This document shows positions 1 through 6,782 of a stretch of DNA of 13,458 nucleotides, piece after piece. A model generated the notes under the pieces. That model saw nothing but the letters and a program-made list of their open reading frames with translations, had not been told where the DNA came from and made no database searches. Every line of letters begins with the position of its first letter. The stretch's first letter is position 1. The DNA comes from Bacteroidota bacterium (GTDB lineage: Bacteria; Bacteroidota; Bacteroidia; Chitinophagales; Chitinophagaceae). The stretch is taken from positions 1 through 13,458 of the forward strand of contig CANHOY010000029.1 of NCBI GenBank assembly GCA_947462495.1, read 5' to 3'. The translations under genes and the position numbers were made by a program.

Positions 1-62
1 TTCATCAGGGTCTCTAAATCGGGGGTGCTTAATTTTTCTAGCGCTAATATATTAATGTCCAT
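1..62 (-). CDS. N-terminal fragment of an unidentified protein
   Basis: An ATG on the minus strand lies 4 bases after the stop of the DUF2400 gene, and the frame stays open for 20 codons to the window edge. The visible peptide begins MDINILALEKLS and has no signal peptide or recognisable motif. The tight spacing suggests it is the next gene of the same transcription unit, probably translationally coupled. Too little is present to assign a family. The call rests only on position and an open frame. Confidence 0.5.
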   Translation of the reverse strand, partial: MDINILALEKLSTPDLETLM

Positions 63-66
63 GTTC

Positions 67-870
67 TTAATTAAATTTTTCAATTACGCCTAAACTAAAA
101 AGGGCGAAGTCGTATTTAACTGGGTCCTTTGGGTCCAAAGTTCGGCAATAATTGGTTAGTTCAATAGCCGTTTGCCAATCAGTTTGTTTTCGCTCTATAA
201 TACCTAATGCCCTGGAAACTCTAGCTACATGAACATCTATAGGAATGATTAAACTGGCGGGTGTGATTTTTTTCCAAATGCCAAAATCTACCCCTTGCTT
301 ATCCTTTCGAATCATCCAACGCAAAAACATATTAAGCCTTTTGCATGTAGACCCTGATAAAGGACTTGAAATATGTTTTTTGGTTCGAACGGGCGCCTCT
401 TCTAATGAAAAAAAATATGCCTGAAAATGCGTGAGTGCTTTCTCAACAGCAGCTAATTTATTTTTTTGTTTATTTTTTTGATCAATGTTGTGAAGTACAT
501 CTACAAAAAAAGCAGTTTCTAAACTTTCATGCTTTCCATAATGATATTTAAAAAATTCAATACAATACAATAAGTCGGTATCGTTAAATGTTCGATGTAC
601 AAATCCCAATAATTTATTCAGATCTTTTTCTTGATGTTGCATGCAAAATTCAAAAGGGGCGTTGTCCATCCTTTGTAATAGCTCCTTACTCTTATTGATG
701 ATGGTGGTTCTATTGCCCCAAGCAAAAATAGCTGCAAAGAATCCAGCAATCTCGATGTCTTGTTGTTTTGAAAATAAATGTGGTATACAAATGGGATCCT
801 TGTCAATAAATTCAATTCTATTGTACTGTTTTACTTTTTGATCCAACATCTTTTGAATGTCTACATTCAT
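67..870 (-). CDS. TIGR02757 / DUF2400 family protein, HhH-GPD-like
   Basis: 267 aa, soluble, no signal peptide. I recognise the conserved DUF2400 (TIGR02757) family from the N-terminal block FFAAIFAWGNRTTI (about 44-57) and the C-terminal block with PIDVHVARVSRALGI (210-224). The family has no established function that I know of. The second half resembles HhH-GPD DNA glycosylases: LSGSTCKRLNM (171-181) aligns by eye with the endonuclease III hairpin LPGVGRKTANV, placing K177 on the catalytic lysine. D212 in PIDVHVARV matches the catalytic aspartate in the VDTHVxRV motif. The two are 35 residues apart, longer than in Nth. No Fe-S cysteine cluster is visible at the C-terminus. The ATG shares one base with the stop of the upstream PLP-enzyme gene (TAATG), indicating translational coupling. 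Family call is firm; a glycosylase-like role is inference. Confidence 0.88.
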   Translation of the reverse strand: MNVDIQKMLDQKVKQYNRIEFIDKDPICIPHLFSKQQDIEIAGFFAAIFAWGNRTTIINKSKELLQRMDNAPFEFCMQHQEKDLNKLLGFVHRTFNDTDLLYCIEFFKYHYGKHESLETAFFVDVLHNIDQKNKQKNKLAAVEKALTHFQAYFFSLEEAPVRTKKHISSPLSGSTCKRLNMFLRWMIRKDKQGVDFGIWKKITPASLIIPIDVHVARVSRALGIIERKQTDWQTAIELTNYCRTLDPKDPVKYDFALFSLGVIEKFN

Positions 871-2009
871 TACCCAATAGCTTGTGCTAAATCAGCTATT
901 AAATCATCTGCATCTTCAATGCCTACACTTAATCGAATGAGTCCATCTGATAAACCATTGGCAATTCTTTGTTCACGAGGGATGGAAGCATGCGTCATGC
1001 TAGCAGGATGATTGATTAAAGATTCAACGCCTCCCAAACTTTCAGCCAATGAAAATAGCTTTGTACTTGAGAGTACTTTTGTGGCTTCTGCTACCGTATC
1101 TGTTTTTAAAGTAAAACTCATCATACCGCCAAAGCCTCGCATTTGTTTTTTTACGACTTCATGATTAGGATGGTCTTCAAAACCACACCAATATACTTTA
1201 CCCACTTTTGGATGTTGACGTAAGTAGGCGGCTACTTTAATGCCATTTTCGCAATGTCTTTGCATACGAACATGTAATGTCTTTATGCCTCTTAATACTA
1301 AAAAACAATCCTGTGGACCTGGAACAGCGCCAGTACTTTTTTGAATAAAATACAATTGATCTCTTAAGGTTTGATCATTCATGACTAAACATCCTTGAAT
1401 GACATCACTATGCCCACCTAGGTATTTAGTGGCAGAATGCATTACAATGGTTGCACCAAAATCCAATGGGTTTTGTAAATACGGAGAAGCAAAAGTATTA
1501 TCAACACAAACTATACATTTTTGTTGGTGACCAATTGCGGCAACTGCTGCAATATCACTGATGTTCATTAATGGATTGGTAGGAGTTTCTAACCAAATTA
1601 ATTTAGTGGCTGGCGTCATGGCCTTAGCAACATTATTCGCATCTGAAGTATCAACATAATTAAATTTGATACCCATTTTTTCATACACTTTTGAAAACAA
1701 CCTAAATGTGCCTCCATACATATCATGAGCAGCCACCACTTCGTCACCAGGCACGAGTAATCTCATCACTGCATCTGTGGCGGCAACCCCACTTGCAAAA
1801 GCCAATCCAAATTTTCCATTTTCAATCACCGCAAAAGCTTCTTCCAAAGCAAATCGGGTAGGGTTTTGACTCCTTGCATATTCATATCCTTTGTGTACGC
1901 CTGGCGCAGACTGAACATAAGTGGAAGTTTGATAGATAGGGGTCATGATGGCTCCTGTACTTGGATCGGGATGGGCGCCTGCGTGAATATATTTAGTAGC
2001 TAATTTCAT
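870..2009 (-). CDS. metB: Cystathionine gamma-synthase/lyase-type PLP enzyme
   Basis: 379 aa, the usual length for the Cys/Met-metabolism PLP-dependent family. The PLP Schiff-base lysine is K195 in HSATKYLGGHSD. D170 in CVDNTFASPYLQNP should bind the pyridine nitrogen. Y44 and R46 in GYEYARSQNPTR are the phosphate-contacting pair from the neighbouring subunit, and R359 in LIRLSVGIED binds the substrate carboxylate. E329 in SLGGVESL is the glutamate typical of gamma-synthases and gamma-lyases, which argues against a beta-lyase. Likely reaction: O-acyl-homoserine plus cysteine to cystathionine, or cleavage of cystathionine. Sequence alone does not separate the two, so the symbol is provisional. 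The ATG at 2009 has an A/T-rich leader. It lies 74 bases after the SdpI-like gene and overlaps the DUF2400 gene by one base. Cytosolic, probably tetrameric. Confidence 0.92.
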   Translation of the reverse strand: MKLATKYIHAGAHPDPSTGAIMTPIYQTSTYVQSAPGVHKGYEYARSQNPTRFALEEAFAVIENGKFGLAFASGVAATDAVMRLLVPGDEVVAAHDMYGGTFRLFSKVYEKMGIKFNYVDTSDANNVAKAMTPATKLIWLETPTNPLMNISDIAAVAAIGHQQKCIVCVDNTFASPYLQNPLDFGATIVMHSATKYLGGHSDVIQGCLVMNDQTLRDQLYFIQKSTGAVPGPQDCFLVLRGIKTLHVRMQRHCENGIKVAAYLRQHPKVGKVYWCGFEDHPNHEVVKKQMRGFGGMMSFTLKTDTVAEATKVLSSTKLFSLAESLGGVESLINHPASMTHASIPREQRIANGLSDGLIRLSVGIEDADDLIADLAQAIG

Positions 2010-2083
2010 TTGTATATTTTAAGTGGAGTTTTGAAGAGGATAATTTTATAGTAGTATTTATTTTAGTAGCAATATTTTGTGTT

Positions 2084-2746
2084 TTAGGAAACTTTATTTC
2101 CATTTTTAAACATTCTATAGGAAAAAATAGTGGGCACTAAAATCATAATAATCATATTGGCAAAGAAGATAATAAAGGAAGGAATGGCAGACAATACTAT
2201 ACCAGCTATTATTTGTAGGCTACCACAAAACAGCCATATTTTTCCAGCCACTTTATGGGTCTCGTTCCAATTGTTTTCATTTTCAAGGGTCCATGGAAGC
2301 TTAAACCCGGCAAAATAATTCTGACTAAACTTTGGAAAGTACCAGCCAAGGGCTGCAAAAGAAAGCCCCAGTAAAGGGAATAAAATTTTCTCAATGGGGA
2401 ATCCTGGATGCGCTGTAATATATAATATCACCATACAAATAGCAGTCAAAAATAAATTGGTTATGACGCCCATGTTTTGGTAAAAGGTTGAGTCCATTTG
2501 TTTACTTTTCTTAGGGTCAATTTTTTTTATATTGGCTAAAAGGAAATAGGTGAAAAGGCCTGCAATAGCCATAATGCTAGGCCCTAAAAATATGCTGTCA
2601 CGACCGCCCCAGCCATCCGCTTCTCCCTTGATATTAAAGTGAATAGGAATGGTTTCTGGTAGTTCAGGATATAGATAGGTGGCATAAATAAAAGGGATAC
2701 CTAATATTAATATAACAGTATAAAGGGATACATTCTGTTTTTCCAT
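2084..2746 (-). CDS. SdpI-like membrane protein with DUF1648 domain
   Basis: 220 aa with about six predicted membrane segments (roughly 8-26, 52-72, 96-112, 119-136, 168-188, 190-209). The N-terminal DUF1648 signature is visible as PETIPIHFNIKGEADGWGG (30-48). The SdpI signature follows as NYFAGFKLPWTLENENNW (143-160) and THKVAGKIW (163-171). In Bacillus subtilis SdpI is the membrane immunity protein and signal receptor for the SdpC toxin. Here there is no toxin gene or SdpR-like repressor next to it, so immunity cannot be assumed; many homologues are of unknown function. It is the first gene of the leftmost minus-strand block and diverges from the DHS-like gene across 56 bases. Confidence 0.85.
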   Translation of the reverse strand: MEKQNVSLYTVILILGIPFIYATYLYPELPETIPIHFNIKGEADGWGGRDSIFLGPSIMAIAGLFTYFLLANIKKIDPKKSKQMDSTFYQNMGVITNLFLTAICMVILYITAHPGFPIEKILFPLLGLSFAALGWYFPKFSQNYFAGFKLPWTLENENNWNETHKVAGKIWLFCGSLQIIAGIVLSAIPSFIIFFANMIIMILVPTIFSYRMFKNGNKVS

Positions 2747-2764
2747 TGTGTTTGATTTTCTAAG

Positions 2765-2794
2765 TAAAGTTAGTTATTATTCAGATTCATCAAT
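2765..2794 (-). promoter_or_regulatory. Possible Bacteroidota-type promoter for the SdpI-like gene
   Basis: In the 56-base divergent gap, the minus strand reads ATTG (2794-2791), 18 bases, then TAACTTTA (2772-2765). This is one mismatch from the TAnnTTTG -7 element known in Bacteroides/Flavobacterium, with a TTG-type -33 element at a plausible distance. It would start transcription a short way before the ATG at 2746. The plus strand of the same gap must also carry the DHS-like promoter, but I see no clear match there. A visual motif call only. Confidence 0.3.
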
Positions 2795-2802
2795 AATATG
2801 CT

Positions 2803-3819
2803 ATGTCCACAAAAAAATTTACTTTTGCTTCAAATCGAAAAAAAATGAGCAAAGGCCCTATTTCTAAGTTTGTAGAACATCATTATAGACATTTTAATGC
2901 AGCAGCTTTGGTAGATGCTGCTAAAGGCTATGAAACCCACCTTTTAGAAGGAGGAAAAATGCTAGTGAGTTTAGCAGGTGCTATGAGTACCGCCGAATTA
3001 GGCATTAGCTTGGCAGAAATGATTCGTCAAGATAAAATTGCTATTATTAGTTGTACTGGAGCCAACTTAGAAGAAGATGTAATGAATTTAGTTGCGCATA
3101 GTCATTATAAAAGAGTACCTAATTATCGTGATTTAACTCCACAGGATGAGTGGGATTTATTGGAGAATCACTACAATCGTGTAACAGATACTTGTATTCC
3201 CGAAGAGGAAGCCTTTAGAAGATTACAAAAACACATTGTGAAATATTGGAAGCAAGCGGAAGAAAAAGGGGAGCGTTATTTTCCACATGAATTTTTATAC
3301 CAAGTAGTATTGAGTGGTGAGTTGGAACAATATTATGAGATAGATCCTAAAGACAGCTGGATAGTAGCCGCGGCTAAAAAGAACATTCCAATAGTGGTAC
3401 CAGGTTGGGAAGATAGTACCACTGGAAATATTTTTGCTAGTTATGTCATCAAAAAAGAACTTAAGGCATCTACCGTTAAAAATGGCATTGAATATATGGT
3501 AGAATTAACTGAATGGTATCGCGCTAATAGTGGCGGAAAGGGTGTAGGATTTTTTCAAGTAGGTGGTGGTATAGCAGGCGATTTTCCTATTTGTGTAGTA
3601 CCTATGATGTACCAAGACTTAGAATGGCATGACGTTCCTTTTTGGAGTTATTTTTGCCAAGTGAGTGATAGTACTACTTCTTATGGGTCTTATTCAGGAG
3701 CCGTGCCCAATGAAAAAATTACTTGGGGTAAATTAGACATTCATACCCCTAAATTTATTGTAGAAAGCGATGCCACTATTGTGGTGCCTTTGATTTTTGC
3801 TTATATATTAGGACAGTAG
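2803..3819 (+). CDS. Deoxyhypusine synthase family protein
   Basis: 338 aa, cytosolic, NAD-dependent fold expected. True deoxyhypusine synthase moves the aminobutyl group of spermidine onto eIF5A, which bacteria lack. Bacterial relatives are thought to act on small molecules, for example making homospermidine. Family marks: SCTGANLEED (83-92) in the NAD-binding region, GGG at 254-256, and ITWGKLDIHTPKFIVESDA (306-324). The last matches the eukaryotic SWGKI region, so K310 corresponds to the lysine that carries the aminobutyl intermediate (K329 in human). The human HH pair after GGG is not kept: the equivalent stretch reads GGGIAGDFPI. Start ATG 2803 fits the divergent gap; M15 is a weaker alternative. 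The gene stands alone, with no polyamine gene beside it. Substrate unknown. Confidence 0.88.
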   Translation: MSTKKFTFASNRKKMSKGPISKFVEHHYRHFNAAALVDAAKGYETHLLEGGKMLVSLAGAMSTAELGISLAEMIRQDKIAIISCTGANLEEDVMNLVAHSHYKRVPNYRDLTPQDEWDLLENHYNRVTDTCIPEEEAFRRLQKHIVKYWKQAEEKGERYFPHEFLYQVVLSGELEQYYEIDPKDSWIVAAAKKNIPIVVPGWEDSTTGNIFASYVIKKELKASTVKNGIEYMVELTEWYRANSGGKGVGFFQVGGGIAGDFPICVVPMMYQDLEWHDVPFWSYFCQVSDSTTSYGSYSGAVPNEKITWGKLDIHTPKFIVESDATIVVPLIFAYILGQ

Positions 3820-3821
3820 AG

Positions 3822-3836
3822 TTTAAGGGCCTTAAA
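3822..3836. terminator. Small palindrome between convergent genes, possible bidirectional terminator
   Basis: TTTAAGGGCCTTAAA lies in the 20-base gap between the stop of the DHS-like gene and the stop of the M28 peptidase gene. It can fold as a 6-bp stem (TTTAAG/CTTAAA) with a 3-base loop. On the plus strand it is followed by GTTTT. The stem is A/T-rich and weak, so placement between convergent stops is the main support. Confidence 0.35.
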
Positions 3837-3839
3837 GTT

Positions 3840-5294
3840 TTAACGACCTGGCATATCTAAAGGCATATCTCTTTTAAGCATTTCATCTTTCATAGCAATT
3901 TCCCAAGCAGTTTTAAAAATAAAGCGTACTCTTTTTTCCATTAAATCAAAGTTAATTTTTTCAATCGTGTCTGATGGTTGATGGTAGTCTCTATGGGTGC
4001 CATTAAAATAAAAAAGAACTGGAACCCCTTTGTTGGCAAAGTTATAATGGTCGCTACGGTAGTAAAAACGATTTGGATCATTTGGATCATTGAATCTTCT
4101 ATCTATTTCTAAATGACCTGCTTCATTGTTAATACTATTGGTTATTTTTTGTAAGTCGCTACTAATTTTTTCTTCACCGATAATGTATACATAGTTGTTA
4201 GAGTCTCCATTATAAGTAGGGTCAATTCGACCCACCATATCAATATTTAAATCGGCTGTGGTTTTCTCTAATGGAAATACAGGATGTTCTGAATAATACT
4301 TAGAACCCAATAATCCTTTTTCTTCTCCAGAAACATTCATAAATACGATATTTCGTTTTGGTACAAATCCTTGCTTCGCTGCATTGGCAAAAGCCCCAGC
4401 AATGGCTACTACGCTTGCTGTTCCAGAGCCATCATCATCTGCACCATAATAAATGACGCCATTTTTTATGCCTTCGTGATCATAATGACTGGTAATGAAA
4501 AGGTATTCGTCAGTTTTTTCTTTAGCGGGTAAATACGCAATTACATTCGCACTTGGCATTTCTTTTGCATGTTGTTCAACCTTCCATTCAATATTCGTGG
4601 TATAAATGCCTTTAGGTATTTCAGACCATTCTTGATCTGAATAGGCTTTACTCCCACCTACTAATTTACTACCAAAACTTTTTGTTACTTTAAAATAAGA
4701 AAATCCGGTTGGCTTTTGAGCCAATCTTGGTCTTCCAGTATTGGCACTGGGAGCATTGGTATTAGTTTTAGAAACAATAATCATAGCAGCGGCACCTAAT
4801 TTTTGAGCAGCAGCCACTTTTCTTAAACTATTTTCTTCATTTTCGGTGGCGACTAGTATCTTTCCTTTAACATCCAATTTAGTTTTTTCATTGAATTCTG
4901 AGCCTACATAAATAATTGCATTCGTTTTTAATGCATTGGTTGGTAAGTAAGAGGCGTTGGTCCAATAATCCTCATCCAATGTAGCAGGCTCGCCATTTAT
5001 CTTCAATTCAGATGTAGCTGCTACATCTTGATACAAGGTAAAAGGCAATTTATAATTCCCATTAAATCCAGGCTTTAAATTAAATTTTTTGTATTGACTT
5101 ATTAAATAAGCTGCTGCTTTTCTTTCTCCTTCAGTTCCAGCTTCTCTTCCTTGCATTTCTGCACTTGCAATAACACTCAAGTGTTCCTTTAAGCCATCAG
5201 CTGTAATAAATTTTGACGCAGTTGATATATCGATTTTTTGTGCATGAGTGATTGCACAAATAAGTAAAAAGTTTAAAAATAATAATTTACGCAT
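3840..5294 (-). CDS. Secreted M28 family zinc metallopeptidase with PA domain
   Basis: 484 aa. A Sec signal peptide is clear: MRKLLFLNFLLICAITHA, with cleavage probably after A18. Residues about 110-240 look like an inserted protease-associated (PA) domain (KGKILVATENEE, GAAAMIIVS). The M28 catalytic core follows, and all five zinc ligands plus the general base can be read: H270 (TSHYDHEG), D287 (YGADDDGSG), catalytic E324 and ligand E325 (SGEEKGLLG), D352 (NIDMVGR) and H416 (RSDHYNFA). It is therefore likely an active di-zinc aminopeptidase or carboxypeptidase of the periplasm or cell surface; substrate unknown. There is no C-terminal secretion (T9SS) domain: the protein ends soon after the core. 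A 9-base tandem repeat duplicates NDP at 402-407. It is the last gene of the long minus block, 53 bases after rpiB. Confidence 0.93.
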   Translation of the reverse strand: MRKLLFLNFLLICAITHAQKIDISTASKFITADGLKEHLSVIASAEMQGREAGTEGERKAAAYLISQYKKFNLKPGFNGNYKLPFTLYQDVAATSELKINGEPATLDEDYWTNASYLPTNALKTNAIIYVGSEFNEKTKLDVKGKILVATENEENSLRKVAAAQKLGAAAMIIVSKTNTNAPSANTGRPRLAQKPTGFSYFKVTKSFGSKLVGGSKAYSDQEWSEIPKGIYTTNIEWKVEQHAKEMPSANVIAYLPAKEKTDEYLFITSHYDHEGIKNGVIYYGADDDGSGTASVVAIAGAFANAAKQGFVPKRNIVFMNVSGEEKGLLGSKYYSEHPVFPLEKTTADLNIDMVGRIDPTYNGDSNNYVYIIGEEKISSDLQKITNSINNEAGHLEIDRRFNDPNDPNRFYYRSDHYNFANKGVPVLFYFNGTHRDYHQPSDTIEKINFDLMEKRVRFIFKTAWEIAMKDEMLKRDMPLDMPGR

Positions 5295-5347
5295 AGCTAT
5301 TAATTTAATTTATAAAATAATTTTATTGTTGAATAGATTGTTGGCGG

Positions 5348-5800
5348 TTAACAAGTAATTTTATTGACTCTATTTTGATGTCTACCTCCTTCAAATGAAG
5401 TGGTCATAAATTTTTCAATCATTTCTTTGGCCAAGTCCAAGGTCACAAATCTTGCGGGTATACAAATCACATTGGCATTGTTGTGCAATCGAACTAGTTC
5501 GGCTACTTCAACTTGCCAACATAAGCCAGCTCTAATTCCAGCATGTTTATTTGCCGTAATAGCAACTCCGTTAGCGCTACCGCAAAATAAAATGCCAAAG
5601 GCGCTTTCATTGTTTTCAACACTACTAGCGGTAGGATGAGCAAAATCGGGATAGTCGACAGAGTCGGTAGTATTAGTGCCAAAATCTTTTACGGTGTGGC
5701 CTTTTGACTCTAGCCATGTTTTGATGGCATTTTTATAATCAATACCTGCATGGTCTGCGCCTAAAGCGATGGGCTTGGTATTATCAAAAACATATGACAT
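5348..5800 (-). CDS. rpiB: Ribose 5-phosphate isomerase B
   Basis: 150 aa, full length for RpiB/LacAB enzymes. It interconverts ribose 5-phosphate and ribulose 5-phosphate in the non-oxidative pentose phosphate pathway, in the cytosol. Visible motifs: ALGADHAGIDYK (12-23) with D16-H17 for substrate binding; FCGSANGVAITANK (72-85), where C73 aligns with the catalytic cysteine; RLHNNANV (104-111); and the C-terminal EGGRHQNRV (137-145) with phosphate-binding arginines. The glycine loop reads GSANG rather than the enterobacterial GTGVG. I believe this is usual in Bacteroidota, but that is from memory. It lies 62 bases after tatC and 53 bases before the M28 gene. Confidence 0.95.
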   Translation of the reverse strand: MSYVFDNTKPIALGADHAGIDYKNAIKTWLESKGHTVKDFGTNTTDSVDYPDFAHPTASSVENNESAFGILFCGSANGVAITANKHAGIRAGLCWQVEVAELVRLHNNANVICIPARFVTLDLAKEMIEKFMTTSFEGGRHQNRVNKITC

Positions 5801-5862
5801 AACTTTTATTTTACTTTAATAAAAAGAAATATTTTTTAATGCTTTACGTTAAGCGTTTCATT

Positions 5863-6714
5863 TTAATCCCATTCTTCTTCCGATTTCTTGACAGACTTAT
5901 GTGCCCATCTTGAAACAAAAATGCTAAACTCAAATAAAGTATACAAAGGAATAAACACAATCGTTTGGCTATACCAGTCTGGACTTGGCGTGATAAAAGC
6001 GGCCACAAACAAAATAATTACTGCAGCGTATTTTCGGGTAGTGCTTAAAAATTTAGGGGTAATTAATCCAATTTTGGTTAATAGAAATACAATTACTGGC
6101 AATTCAAAGGCTATACCACATCCTAGTATTAAATTAGTTAAGTTATCAAGGTAATCGGCAAAAGTAGGAATGGTGGTAATGGCACCCTTTGAGCCTAATT
6201 GAAAGCCCGCTAAGAAATTAAATGTAAATGGTCCTAGTACAAAAAATCCAAAAGCGGAACCCATGAAGAAAAAGAGAGACACCCAAAAAATCATGAATCT
6301 TGTATTTTTTACTTCTTTTTCTTTTAAAGCGGGTTTTATAAATGACCATATTTGATAAAAAATATAAGGGAAGGCAATAATCAAGCCTCCTACAAATGCC
6401 ATACTAATACTACTTAAAAATTGACCTCCGAAAGTGGTGCTTTGTAAGGATACTTTTACAGGCGGCATGCACAGTGAATCACCTAAGTGTAACCAATGAC
6501 TTAAATTACAAAAAGCTTTATAAGTAATAAAATCGGAATTCAATGGACCTGTAATAACGTTGTCCATAATCCAATCTCTATAAATGAATATAACTATGGA
6601 AGTAATTAATACAGAAGATAAAGAACGTACAATGGTGCCTCTTAATACTTCAAGATGATCGATGAAAGACATCTCTGAATCATCGCTTTTTTTAAATCGG
6701 TCAAATAGTGCCAT
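5863..6714 (-). CDS. tatC: Sec-independent protein translocase subunit TatC
   Basis: 283 aa, six membrane segments expected. TatC is the twin-arginine signal receptor of the inner-membrane Tat translocase. Signature parts: FIDHLEVLR (17-25) with the conserved Glu E22; FPYIFYQIWSFIKPALKEKE (115-134); GCGIAFELPVIVFLL (198-212) with membrane Glu E204; and AAFITPSPDWYSQ (238-250). The first periplasmic loop (about 50-95) is long and carries C69 and C82, which could form a disulfide. No tatA/tatB gene is in the window, so the partner must be encoded elsewhere. The 68-base gap upstream contains a TAGGTTTG promoter-like element, so tatC may be separately transcribed. Confidence 0.95.
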   Translation of the reverse strand: MALFDRFKKSDDSEMSFIDHLEVLRGTIVRSLSSVLITSIVIFIYRDWIMDNVITGPLNSDFITYKAFCNLSHWLHLGDSLCMPPVKVSLQSTTFGGQFLSSISMAFVGGLIIAFPYIFYQIWSFIKPALKEKEVKNTRFMIFWVSLFFFMGSAFGFFVLGPFTFNFLAGFQLGSKGAITTIPTFADYLDNLTNLILGCGIAFELPVIVFLLTKIGLITPKFLSTTRKYAAVIILFVAAFITPSPDWYSQTIVFIPLYTLFEFSIFVSRWAHKSVKKSEEEWD

Positions 6715-6767
6715 GAATTGTTTTCAATGAGGGCTAAAGTTAAGGTTTATAAGGGAAAATAGTAGGT

Positions 6768-6775
6768 CAAACCTA
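6768..6775 (-). promoter_or_regulatory. Possible -7 promoter element upstream of tatC
   Basis: The minus strand reads TAGGTTTG, an exact match to the Bacteroidota -7 consensus TAnnTTTG, about 54 bases before the tatC ATG in the gap after the CNNM gene. No convincing TTTG -33 element was found 19-21 bases further upstream, where the DNA is already the end of the CNNM gene. Low-to-moderate support. Confidence 0.3.
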
Positions 6776-6782
6776 GAAAATA

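Noticed and set aside
778..1011. Plus-strand frame across the DUF2400/PLP-enzyme junction
   Set aside because: It spans the translationally coupled ends of two well-supported minus-strand genes and has no recognisable domain.
4072..4089. Exact 9-base tandem repeat (TTTGGATCA twice) in the M28 peptidase gene
   Set aside because: It keeps the frame and only duplicates an Asn-Asp-Pro triplet in a loop before the H416 zinc ligand. A small local duplication, not a functional repeat array.
5312..5326. A/T-only palindrome ATAAAATAATTTTAT upstream of the M28 gene
   Set aside because: Expected by chance in such A/T-rich spacer DNA; no G/C stem for a terminator and no promoter consensus attached.
5841..5854. 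Imperfect palindrome GCTTTACGTTAAGC between tatC and rpiB
   Set aside because: Short arms with a T-T mismatch, no usable loop and no immediate T-run, so neither a terminator nor an operator can be supported.
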